DNA of 64,000 nt from Turnera subulata (lineage: Eukaryota; Streptophyta; Magnoliopsida; Malpighiales; Passifloraceae). A model generated the notes under the pieces. It was not told the origin of the DNA. It saw only the letters and a list, made by a program, of their open reading frames with translations, and made no database searches. A program made the position numbers and the translations under genes. This document shows, in pieces, positions 43,323 through 54,638 of this stretch; position 1 is the stretch's first letter, and each line of letters opens with the position of its first letter. Where the stretch lies: positions 64,345-128,344 of the forward strand of contig JAKUCV010005648.1 of the NCBI GenBank assembly GCA_028386065.3, written 5' to 3'.

Positions 43323-44392
43323 TGTTGGCCCAGAAAAGGCTAAGAAGGGGGGGGTTGAATTAGCTTTTCCTCTTTTTTTGATTTTTTGTGATTTGGCTCG
43401 ACACAGAAGCCAAATGTGAAACTTGAATGAAATGTGAAGATGAAAGCAGGAAAGCAAAGAACACAGGCAATTTATAGTGGTTCCCCACTCAGGAGTACAT
43501 CCACTACCTAAAAGTCCCCCCTTTAGGATTTCTAAACAATCCACTAATTTGGCTTTTATAGGCGAGCCAAATAACCTATGGTACACAAGTTTTTGCGGGC
43601 TGAAATTGCTAAATCTAACCCAAAGTTGAACCTAGCTTTGTCTACCCAACAAGATTATCCCCTAATCCTGCTGATTACAACCTTTCGCAAGGCAAAGCTT
43701 CAAGAGTGACTGACTCAAGAAGTTACACAAATCAAGCACAAAGAATATCTCTCAAGGTAAGCTCTTTTCTCAACTTAGAATCTCCTGAATGGCTAGGTTG
43801 ATTTACTATGAGGCTTTTTCTTCTATTTATAGATTCTAAGGATGGCAAGGAGTGTCTTCCAACGGCTAGATTGCTTCCAGGTGGCGCACAAGTTGACTTC
43901 TTTCTTTATTTAAGAACTATCAACATTTGGCTGTTGGCTGAACTATAATTGGTAATTACTTGGGCAGAAATTGTTCTTTTAATCTTCAAAAAGTATCCCC
44001 AAAAATAGAAGTGAGGACCACCAGCTCGTTGAGGCATGAAAGAGGGTGTGAGGACCACTTTTCTGACCGTTATTTAACTCTTTGAGACCAAGTAAATCTG
44101 TTGTTTTAATTGCACAAAAGTCAGCTACTTTTCGGAACCACTTCTCCAACTTCCCAGACAACGACATTTTGGTTCGACGGAAAAGCCACGCTGAAGCCAA
44201 ATCTTCATCGTATTTGGTTTCTGCCAGAAACCAAATTTTCTACAAATGCTTAAAACACACAAGGGCTTTCCATACTGTTTGGTAATCATCAAAATAATAA
44301 TATCACCATTGAATAATCATCAGGAATATACTAAATAAGATTAGTCTTAATTAATTACTTAATTAAGTACTTAACACATGTTTAGGCTAATA
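43323..44392 (-). repeat. 3' LTR of C
   Basis: 1070 bp. On the minus strand it starts TATTAGCCTAAACATG (the first bases mutated from TGTTAG) and ends GGGCCAACA at 43323. It is preceded by a polypurine tract. Confidence 0.92.
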
Positions 44393-45138
44393 ATCTCCCC
44401 CTTTTTTATGATGACAAACTGTTGTCCATTTTGCCATTAAAAACAGTGGTTAGAAATATTTTAACCAGATAAGCAAAACTTTCCCTGTTTTAAAGCATAA
44501 TTCGATAAAATTCTAACGCATCCATTTGGCCCGATTTTTCAGCCAAATGCTCCCCCTACGTATATGCATCGTATACTAAAAATACTAAAGGCTTTTTGCC
44601 AATAACTCCCCCTGCATAAGAGCACAGTATACAAGTTTCTCTTGTATGATTTCTTACACAAATTTCATACAAGTTTCCCTGCAAAGAAATTCTCAACATA
44701 ACATTTGGCTTAACCGTTGACCAAATGTATCATTGATTAACAACATTATAAGCACATAAGTATTTTTTGGAATAATTATTTGGCTTTCACATCAGCCAAA
44801 TCTATCAACATTATAAGTTCATCGACATTTGACTGTTTCACAGAGCCAAATGTTTATTCCCTACATCGAAATCACATACACAATATATCACAACAGCAGT
44901 AGAACAAATATGAATCGAACAACAACATTTATCTCCCCCTTTTGACATCAGTAAAAACAAATAAAATCCAATGGAGATAATAGATAGCATCATAAAAACC
45001 AAAAGTAAAGCCAAATATTCGACTTACAAACCAAATATGAGTAGTAGTAATAAAAGAGTACTTATGCAGAAATAGATATAAAAAGAGTACTTATGGAGAA
45101 TGCAATGCATGACCTAAAGGATCAGATCTAGTGGAGCA
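44393..45138 (-). other. 3' non-coding region of C with repeated polypurine tracts
   Basis: AGGGGGAGA-type purine tracts on the minus strand at 44393-44407 (abutting the LTR), 44549-44557, 44604-44612 and 44931-44944. The first and last share neighbouring sequence (ATGATGAC / GACATCAG), suggesting duplication. Nothing coding is seen. Confidence 0.7.
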
Positions 45139-48100
45139 TCATTCATCATTAAAATCATCTTTAGAGAGGGCTGCAGAGATTTGGTTGAGCTTTTCAAAGA
45201 TCTTCTTCTGAGACTTCTTCATTTGGCTACGGATATAGCTGACTTCATCTTTTAGGTCACTGATCTCTCCCTTGAGAGTAGTCACTTGCTCTGAGACATT
45301 ACCAATTTTCAAACCCTTTCCAGCAGATTTGGTCACAGAGTACTCACCATCAGGATTTGGCTTGATAGACATTTTAGCCACAGTATCAGAATTGATCTTC
45401 ATGAGGACAATTGGCTTATCAGCAAGAGTGGGAGTAATCTTCAGTTTCTTGGCCAAAAGAGTGATCAGAGAACCATAAGAATGCTCTTTGTAAAGAACCA
45501 TGTGATGAAGGATGAGAGTACCAAAGCATATAGAGGACTTCTTGATGAGGCTTGCCAGAATCCATTGATCAAGTTTCTTGATCACTGTCCGAGAATTCTT
45601 CCTAGGCATGATAACCCGAGTCAATGTATACATCAGAACTTTATCTCTTGGTTTCAAACTATTGTAATGTCCAGACTCAAGGCTATTGAAGAGAATTTGG
45701 TTCTGCTTGGAGTGACATGGAGTTTTAGAATGTTAATTGGAGTCCCGGATGCTGAATCATAGAATCTAATCTTCCCTCGCTTGATCTTCAACACTTTACA
45801 GATTAACTCGGTTGTCACCTTGAACTTCTTCCCATTGATTGTTGTCTTGATGCACTCAACTAGCCTCTTATTTCCATACTCAACAGTCATATTGTCATAG
45901 AAGTCCTTCATGAGAACCTCGTAGCCTTGTACCTTCAAAGTGGCTAAATTCTCAAGAGTAGCATCCTTTAACAGTTTTGTTACTCCAATGGCTTCAAAAT
46001 CATCAAGCTTCATCGTATAGGTTGGAGTATGAGTAAAGTACTTCTTTTTAGCCCTCTTCTTGAAACCTGACTTGGATAGATTCTTTAATTTTCTTTTGGC
46101 TCGTGCATGAGTGGTTTCTTCTTCTTTCTCGAACTCCTCATCCTTTTCTTCATCGTCTTCAGCCTTATCAGACCCTTCATCAGCTTCTTCATCCTTGTCT
46201 TCATCTTCATCACTGTTATCCTCATCTTCATCTTTCTCTAATTCCTTCTTGCTTTTGTTGCCATCATCAGAACTCTCCTCTTTGTCACTGTCATTTGGCT
46301 CGTCATCACTCTGCTTGGCTCCAGAGCTTTCTTGCTCTTCAGCTTCTCGCTTCCTCTTTTTGGAGTCTTTATGGACAGGTGAGTTCTCACTATGGATCTC
46401 ATCATCATCAGAATCCACGTCAACAACCTTCTCTCCAAGCTTCTTTCCTCATCTTTCAAACATTGTCTTCACACGAGTGCTTGGCCTGACATGTCTGGCA
46501 CGAGAGGCTTGAGTGGTTGGAGTATGAGCCAAATGTTTTGGCATCTTCGGCTTAGACGCATCAAACTTTGTCTTGGAACTCTCTGCCTCTAGTTCAATGC
46601 TAGGGTTAACCTTCTCAGTGGCAGATTTGGTCTCGGCCTGAGCCAATTCTCCTTCTGGCAGCAAGCTTTCGTCTTCTTTTAGCTTTTCCTCAATAGATTT
46701 GGACTTCTCAATAGTCTGGGCCAAATCTTTCTTCTCCTCTTCATCAACCTGTTTGGCCACTTCTTTTGCAATTTCAGCGACATGTATCAGATCATCTGTT
46801 GCATCCTTATTTTTTTTCTGAAATGGGAATTCCTATTGGGATTTCATCAACAATCTCAACAGTCTTACTCTTCTCTGTTTCATCAATCTTCTTTTGTTCT
46901 CCAGATTTGGCTTCTTCATCAGCCAAGTGCTGTTCTTCTGCAGGAGTACTGGATTTGGCTTGCACAAACGCCAAATCTTCTTCTTTAGTCTTCTTCATAT
47001 GAACCAGGACACCACCTAGTTCCTTCTTCTTCTCCTCATAGAATTCTTCTGCATCCTTTCCCGGAGGAGGCACCAGTGACCTCACAAATGCAGCAAGCAA
47101 ATTGGTTTTGGCTTTTGATGAGCCAGAACCCTCATCAACATCCAAAGGCTTGATCTTCAGCACTTCGCAGATTAACTCGGTTGTCACCTTGATGTTCTTC
47201 CCTTTGATTGTTGTCTTGATGCACTCAACTAACCCCTTATTTCCATACTCAACAGTCAAATTGTCATAGAAGTCCTTCATGAGAACCTCATAGCCTTGTA
47301 CCTTCAAAGTGGCTAGATTCACAAGAGTAGCATCCTTCAGCAGTTTTGTTACTCTAATGGCTTCAAAATCATCAAGTTCCATTGTATAGGTTGGAGTATG
47401 AGTAAAGTACTTCTTTTTAGCCCTCTTCTTGAAACCCGACTTGGACAAATTCTTCAATTTTCTTTTGGCTGGTGCAGGAGTGGTTTCTTCTTATTTCTCG
47501 GACTCCTTATCCTTTTCTTCATCGTCTTCAGCCTTATCAGACCCTTCATCATCTTCTTTATCTTCTTCTCATAGAATCCTTCTGTATCCTTTCCCGGAGG
47601 AGGCACCAGTAACCTCACAAATGCAGCAAGCAAATTGGTTTTGGCTTTTGATGAGCCAGAACCCCCATCAACATCCAAAGGCTTAACCTTTTCACTCAGT
47701 CATCTTCTCTACAGCATAATAAGATTTGGCTTTAGCCAGACTAGAACCCTCACCAACACAATCATTCTTATCAACAGCCTTAATCTTATCACTAGATTTC
47801 TTAACACTCATGATAGTACTATCGACTATAGCATTCCTAGCATCAGATTGAGTCTCAATCAATCCTATCTGAGTTTTATCAGCAACATACACCTCTCCAG
47901 AACTTGAAACTCGAACACTAAAAGGTTCAGGTGTTAAAATACCGGTTTCAAAGATGTTTCCTTGTGGTGCTTCTTCAAGGTTGAGTGCATGCACCTTGGA
48001 ATCGGGTTCTTCTCCTAGAGGCACCATGGCTTCTTGGGTCTGAGTCCCAAGTTTGAGTTTCTCGATTTGAACAGCCGCCTCCCTTTCTAGTGAGGTAAAC

Positions 48101-48276
48101 TCAGGGCTTGCTTTCTCTTCTTTCTCTTTCCCCTTTTTCTTCTCTGAAGTCGAGGTCTTCTTGAATGCTGGTTTTGCAGCAGCAACCTTGGTTCTTCCTT
48201 TTGGAGGTGTTGGGGGTTTTGGTGGTTTTTGTCTTTAGGGTGTCTCCTTCATATTTTTCCCTTTGTTGGTTATCAT
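45139..48276 (-). pseudogene. Sirevirus C extra 3' ORF with internal tandem duplication
   Basis: Starts at about 48276 (basic Lys/Pro-rich N-terminus, one stop near 48235), then 48027-47692, 47678-47454, 47457-46807, 46760-46449, 46418-45654 and 45657-45139. Long acidic runs lie at about 46300-46120. The C-terminal piece has coiled-coil-like heptads and ends DDFNDE. A segment containing FKKRAKKKYFTHTPTYTM to VLKIK is present twice (about 47440-47155 and 46065-45780), and the GSGSSKAKTNLLAAFVR segment twice (about 47660 and 47130). The domain resembles the one in B and, from memory, the putative plant transposon protein family. Role unknown. Several frame changes. Confidence 0.72.
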
Positions 48277-48772
48277 AATGGTAAGTGTTTTAGGGTTTGA
48301 GGGGTTTGTGTTTCAGAGAAAAACTGAAAAGGAAGTTGAAGATGAAGTGGATTATGGAGAGAGAGAGAGTAGTCATGGGTTTTAAGGAGAGAGGTTATCC
48401 AACTTCTATCAATGGACCACTTTGCTTTTCAGTTATTCCTTTTTCCTTTTTGACAGATGTGGGACACCACATATAGCCATTGCCTCAAATGTTGTCTAGT
48501 TGACTTTGCACTTTCTTTCTTCTTTTCATTAACTGCTGCCTTTTGTCCACTGGATAATAGGTTTTGGCTCCTCTATGAACCCAATATTGCAGCTCTTTCT
48601 CCTTGATGCCTTTGATGATTAGATGACAGCCACGATGTGTCCTCATATGCTCATATGCTTAGTGCAGGTGTGAAATGTGTGACAATTTTATATATTCTAA
48701 GTGCATATGTGTGCAATATGTTATGATATGCATGAACACATAAAAACCAAATGTGGAGCCAAATCAGAATAC

Positions 48773-51700
48773 TTATGATATATTGCAAATACCAAGCTCG
48801 AGTCTGATTTTGGTGAACTGATCTTCCTTCAATGGTTTGGTAAAGAAATCAGCCAGTTGATTTTCAGCTCTCACAAACTCAATGGCCACATCCTTCTTCA
48901 ACACATGATCTCGAATAAAATGATGTCTCACTTCAATATGTTTGGTTTGAGAGCATTACACCAGATTCTTAGTTAGATTGATGGCACTTGAGCTGTCACA
49001 AAAGATAGGAACACACTTGAAAGTTAGTCCATAATCAGCAAGTGTTTGTTTCATCCATAGCACTTGTGCACAACATGCACCAGCTGCTACATATTCACCC
49101 TCGGTTACGGAAGTAGCAACTGAATTTTGCTTTTTACTTGACCAAGATACAAGTGATTGTCCCAGTAATTGACAAGTACCACTTGTACTTTTTCTATCAA
49201 GAGTGCACCCTGCAAAGTCTGCATCTGAGTAGCTTGTTAGTTCAAAAGAGTTCACATTTGGATGCCGCAAGCCTAAGATGATGTTCCTTTTAGGTACTTG
49301 AAGATACGCTTGATAGCTTTAAGATGAGATTCTTTTGGGCATGATTGAATTCTAGCACACAAGCAAACACTATACATAATGTCTGGTCTTATAGCTGTAA
49401 GGTAAAGAAGACTACCTATCATGCCTCTGTATAATTTTACATCAACATCCTTACCATTCTCATCCTTGTCAAGTTTAGTGCTAGTGCTCATTGGTGTCGG
49501 ACTAGTTTTGGCTTCTGACAAGCCAAATCTTTTCAGCAGTTCACGTGTGTACTTTGCTTGGTTAAGAAAACTCCCACCATTGAATTGCTTGACTTGAAAA
49601 CCCAGAAAGAAATTTAATTCTCCCATCATGCTCATTTCAAACTCGCTGTGCATAAGCGTTTCAAACTCTTGACAAAGAGATTCATTAGTAGCACCAAATA
49701 GAATGTCATCAACATATATTTGCACAATAATGATATCATCTTTGTTTCATTTTACAAATAAATTTGAATCTACCTTTCCTCTTGTAAATCATTGTGAAAT
49801 CAGATATGAGCTTAATCTATCATACCAAGCCCTAGGTGCTTGTTTAAGACCATATAATACCTTTTTCAACTTGAAAACATGTTGTGGATGCTCATGGTTT
49901 TTAAATCCTAGATGTTGTTCTACATATACTTCTTCCATGATATATCCATTTAGAAAAGCACTCTGGACATCCATTTGATAGAGTTTGAAAGATTTAAATG
50001 ATGCAAATGCAAGCAATATGCGAATGGATTCAAGTCTAGCTACTGGTGTAAAGGTCTCATCATAATCAATACCTTCCTCTTGATTGTATTCTTGTGCAAC
50101 CAATCGGGCTTTGTTCCTTACCACTGTTCCTGATTCATCAAGCTTGTTCCTAAAGACCCATTTGGTTCCAATGACAGGATGGTCTTCTGGTCTTGCAACA
50201 AGCTCCCACACATTATTCCTCTCAAACTGATTAAGCTCTTCTTGCATTGCCATTACCCAATTTTCATCAAGTATGGCTTCATTTGCATTTTTGGGTTCAA
50301 CTTGAGACAAAAAGGCAAGGTGTGTGTTGATGTTTTGTAATTTGGATCTGCTGGTTACTCCTCTTCTAGGATCCCCTAAAATGGCCTCAGTTGAATGTCC
50401 TCTAGGTGCATAAACCACTGAGCTTCTCGGCTGTGAGCTTGAGCCAGATTCCAGAATATTTGGCTACACACTGCTGTTCTGAACATTTGGCTCGGGAGAA
50501 GCCAAATGTTGTTGAGTCTCAATTGGATCAGGCAGTTGCTCATCTTTTGACTCATCAACATTAATAACCTGTGGCTGATTCTTAGGAGTAAACTCAACAT
50601 ATGTATCATCACTAAGATCATTCAAGTTAATTTCATCAAACACCACATGCATGAATTCTTCAACAACCATGGTTCTTTTGTTGTATACCCTATAGGCTTT
50701 ACTACTCAATGAATAACCAAGGAATATACCATCGAAAGTATGCAATATTTAGCTTTCTATCATGCCAAATCTCATATGGTGTCTTTTCAATTAATGGACG
50801 CAAACAAACTCCATTTAGGACGTAGCATGCAGTGTTCACACCCTCAGCCCAAAAATAGGCAGGTAACTTATACTCATTAAGCATAGTTCTAGCCATCTCT
50901 TGCATGGTTCGATTCTTCCTTTCCACAACTCCATTTTGTTGAGGTGTTCTAGGAATCAAAAAAGTATGTTCAATGCCATTTTGCCCACAGAATTGATTGA
51001 AGGTAGAATTATCAAATTCTTCTCCATGATCACTTCCGATTTTAGATATTTTATACCCTTTTTCATTTTGCAACTTCCTAGCTAATGAGTCAAATTCTTG
51101 ACATGCATGATTTTTTGAGAAAGAAATAAAACCCATGTGAATCTAGAATAATCATCAACAATAACAAATGCATTCTTTTTACCACCAAGACTCACAGTTC
51201 CCATAGGACCAAAAAGATCAATATGTAGAAGTTCAAGAGGCCGAGAAGTTGATACCACATGTTTTGGCTTAAAAGAACTTTTGATTTATTTACCGAGCTG
51301 ACATGCACGGCATTTGCTTTCTGCCTCAAACTTTAGTTTTGGCAGACCATCGACCAAATCTTTCTTTGACAGATTTGAGATTAGTTCAAGATTTGCATGC
51401 CCTAGCGTCCTGTGCTATAGAGTTGCAGTATCTGTTCTTGCACTAAAACACTTAATCTCAGGATTAGTAACATCATTTAAACATATAGAGTATAGATTAC
51501 CAATCCTATTCCCAACAAACAAGATATTCTCATCATCGACTCTACTTACAAGACATCTAGATGATTCAAAAGTAACTCTGAATCCTTTGTCACAGAGCTG
51601 ACTATTACTAAGCAGGTTGTATTTAAGATTATCAACAAGTAGCACATGCTCAATAGTTGGGTTAGTACCAATCTTACCAATACCGAGGATTTTTCCTTTA

Positions 51701-51828
51701 GAACTATCACCAAATATAACATTACCTCGGTGTTTTGAGAGAAGGGATGTAAATTTTAATGGGTCACCTGTCATATGTCTTGAACACCCACTATCCAGAA
51801 CCCATTCATCCCTTGCATCCTGTCAAAT
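48773..51828 (-). pseudogene. Sirevirus C pol: protease, integrase, reverse transcriptase, RNase H
   Basis: In order: protease WVLDSGCSRHMTG (about 51805-51770); HRTLGHAN...CRAC zinc domain (about 51410-51300); integrase core with DLFGPM, SDHGEEFDN and VVERKNRT (51230-50880); linker; RT from 50418 with LYQMDVQSAFLNG; YVDD at 49716-49705; RNase H (49270-48773) with YSDADFAGC and the end QLADFFTKPLKEDQF. Breaks are few: stops at 51415, about 51290, 50464 and about 48956, and frame changes near 50745 and 49789-49725. This was a complete copia enzyme set before decay. Confidence 0.92.
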
Positions 51829-51830
51829 GA

Positions 51831-53507
51831 TCAAGTTTTAGGTACCCAAACTAGCTTGGGTCCATTAGGGTTAGATTTGGCTCCTTTCGGAACCCAAATA
51901 TATTTAACATGAGTATTTCTCTTCCTATGAAAGCATGATCTGATCATGTGACCAACACTTCCACAATAATAACATGTGATATCAAGTCTATGTGAGTGCT
52001 CATAATGTCCCTGCCTAGGATGCTCATGATATCTAGGTCTATAATATGATCTAGATTCTACCTTGACAAATTTAACTGGAAGATTTGACTTGTTAAAAAC
52101 CATATGTGTAGCGCCTATTCCACTTTGTCTAGTGAATGCCTTTGTTGTCCTAGCAACATATTGAGGTTATCTCTTCCATTTGTGAACTTTTCTAAGGAAC
52201 ATTTTAGATCCTCTACTTCAGCCTTTAGAGCATCATTCTTTTGAATCATCATTCCACACTTACTCAAATTACTAGCTAACTTTTTCTCAAGGTCATTATA
52301 CGCATTTTGTGCAGCAAGTTTCTCCTTCTTTAATGACTCACAAATAGATAAACTTTCAGCATGTGTACGCTCAAGAGTCTCATATGCAGTTTTATGAGAT
52401 GCATGATCAAATTCAAGTAGATCAATGCGTTTCTTATATAAGATATTCTTCTTAAGTGCTTACTCATACTTATCATGCAATTCTTCAAATGCATCTTGAA
52501 GTTCATCAAAAGTGTAGTCAAGGGAATCATTTACCTCAGTATCTTCTCGAGCCATTAAGCATAGATTTACTGCTTCATCAGAATCAAAGTCACTTGATGA
52601 GTCCAAATCATCCTATGCTGACATAGCTTTCTTCCTTTTGCTCCTTGGGAAACCAAATTTGGCTTTTTGATGGACATTCTGACTTGATATGGCCTGGTCG
52701 ATTGCACCCAAAACACACCAGTGAGTCTTTCTTTTGTTCAATTGATTTGGCACCTTGGAAACCCTTTCCTTTCATTTGCCATCTCTTTCGAAGAAATTTG
52801 ACAAACTTTCTGGTGATTAGTGCCATATCTGCATCATTGTACTCATCACTAGACTCTTGGTCCGCCTTAAGAGCCAAATCTTTCTTCTTTGGTTCTTTAG
52901 GTTCTAGTTTACAACCATGAACTATAAGCTTTCCAATGAGCTCATAATAGGTGAGAGTGTTCAGATTCGGAGCTTCTTCAATAGCTGTGACCTTTAGCTC
53001 CCACTCCTTTGGTAGAGATCTAAGGATCTTTGCCACTTTATCTCTATGAGTGACGGGTCTACCAAGTAGAGCTAAACCATTGCAAAAAATGTTGAAGCCT
53101 GCATCCATTTCTTGCACAGTTTCTCCAGCAGCCATTTGGAAGAGCTCATAGTCCCTCATTAGACAATTGAGCCGAGACTCCATTACTTGGTTAGTTCCTT
53201 CATGTGTGACACAAAGATGCCTCCAGATTTCATAGGCTGTGCCACAAGCACACACCCTTTGAAACTCACTTTCACGTATACCACATAGGAGTATATTTTT
53301 AGCTTGTGCATCAAGCTTAGCTCTCCTTAGCTCATCCTCAGACCAGAATTTCATGTCTCTTTAAGGTCTGGCATAAGGACTTTGAACAATATTCCACATC
53401 TCAAGATCTTTTCCTTCAAGGAAGATCTTCATTCTAAACTTCCAATAGTCAAAGTTCACTCCATCAAACTATGGAGTTTTGTTGACACTTGTACCTTCAT
53501 AAGCCAT
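51831..53507 (-). pseudogene. Sirevirus C gag, broken
   Basis: Start at ATG 53507 (MAYEGTSVNKTP), with in-frame stops near 53470 and 53370. It is open from 53354 to 52608 and includes zinc knuckle 1 (CFGCNRPGHIKSEC, about 52715-52674). A 1-base shift at about 52608 moves the coiled-coil part (LHDKYE, NLNMLLGQQ) to another frame until about 52110. The last piece, 52103-51831, has zinc knuckle 2 (CYYCGSVGHMIRSC) and the end WVPKT. Two knuckles flanking a coiled coil is the Sirevirus gag layout. Confidence 0.9.
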
Positions 53508-53549
53508 GATCTTTTTCTCTGGAGATTAATCCACTAGATTGAGAATGCA

Positions 53550-53561
53550 GCTCCTCTACCA
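53550..53561 (-). other. Primer binding site of C
   Basis: TGGTAGAGGAGC on the minus strand, 2 bp after the 5' LTR end (CCAACA at 53564). Variant of the tRNA-Met type PBS. Confidence 0.8.
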
Positions 53562-53563
53562 AT

Positions 53564-54633
53564 TGTTGGCCCAGAAAAGGCTAAGAAGGGGGGGTTGAAT
53601 TAGCTTTTCCTTTTTTTTCTCATTTTCTGTGATTTGGCTCGACACAGAAGCCAAATGTGAAACTTGAATGAAATGCAAAGATGAATGCAGGAAAGCAAAG
53701 AACACAGGCAATTTATAGTGGTTCCCTACTCAGGAGTACATCCACTACCTAAAGATCCCCCCTTTAGGATTTCTAAACTATCCACTAATTTGGCTTTTAC
53801 AGGCGAGCCAAATAACCTATTGTACACAAGTTTTTGCGGACTGACTTGCTAAACCTAACCCAAAGCTGAACCTAGCTTTGTCTACCCAATAAGATTATCC
53901 CTTAATCCTGTTGATTACAACCTTTCCCAAGGCAAAGCTTAAAGAGTGACTCACTCAAGAAGTTACACAAATCAAGCACAAAGAATATCTCTCAAGGTAA
54001 GCTCTTTTCTCAACTTAGAATCTCTTGAATGGCTAGGTTGATTTGCTGTGAGGCTTTAGTCCTCTATTCATAGATTCTAAGGATGGGGAGGAGTGTCTTC
54101 CAATGGCTAGATTGCTTCCAGATGGCGCACAAGTTGACTTCTTTCTTCATTTAAGAACTGTCAATATTTGACTGTTGGCTGAACCATAACTAGTAATTAC
54201 TTGGGTAGAAATTGTTCTTTTAATCATCAAAAAGTATCCCCAAAAATGGAAGTGAGGACCACCAGCTCGTTGAGGCATGAAAGAGGGTGTGAGGACCACT
54301 TTTCTGACTGTTAGTTGACTCTTGGAGACCAAGTAAATCCGTTGTTTTAATTGCACAAAATTCAGCTACTTTTTGGGACCACTTCTCCAACTGCCCAGAC
54401 AGCGACATTTTGGTTCGACGGAAAAGCCACGCTGAAGCCAATTCTTCATGGTATTTGGTTTCTGCCAGAAACCAAATTTCCTACAAATGCTTGAAACACA
54501 CAAGGGCTTTCCATACTATTTGTTAATCATCAAAATAATAATATCACTATTGAATAATCATCAGGAATATACTAAATAAGATTAGTCTTAATTAATTACT
54601 TAATTAAGCACTTAACACATGTTTAGACTAACA
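53564..54633 (-). repeat. 5' LTR of C
   Basis: 1070 bp, starting TGTTAGTCTAAACATG at 54633 and ending GCCAACA at 53564. Contains the shared Sirevirus U5-type motif (GTAGTGGATGTACTCC on the minus strand, about 53745). Confidence 0.93.
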
Positions 54634-54638
54634 TGTAC

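Larger units (their letters stand above)
43323..54633 (-). mobile_element. Sirevirus 'C' (Ty1/copia), complete, inserted in B
   Basis: Two LTRs of equal length (1070 bp, 43323-44392 and 53564-54633) lie inside a perfect target duplication TGTAC (43318-43322 and 54634-54638) within the RT of B. Order on the minus strand: 5' LTR, PBS, gag, protease, integrase, RT, RNase H, extra 3' ORF with a duplication, several polypurine tracts, 3' LTR. Length 11.3 kb. LTRs differ by a few percent, so it is younger than B. Coding regions carry several stops, so it is not autonomous today. Confidence 0.94.

Noticed and set aside
46103..46512. Ser-rich plus-strand ORFs of 128-133 aa
   Set aside because: Antisense shadows of the acidic part of the Sirevirus C 3' ORF.
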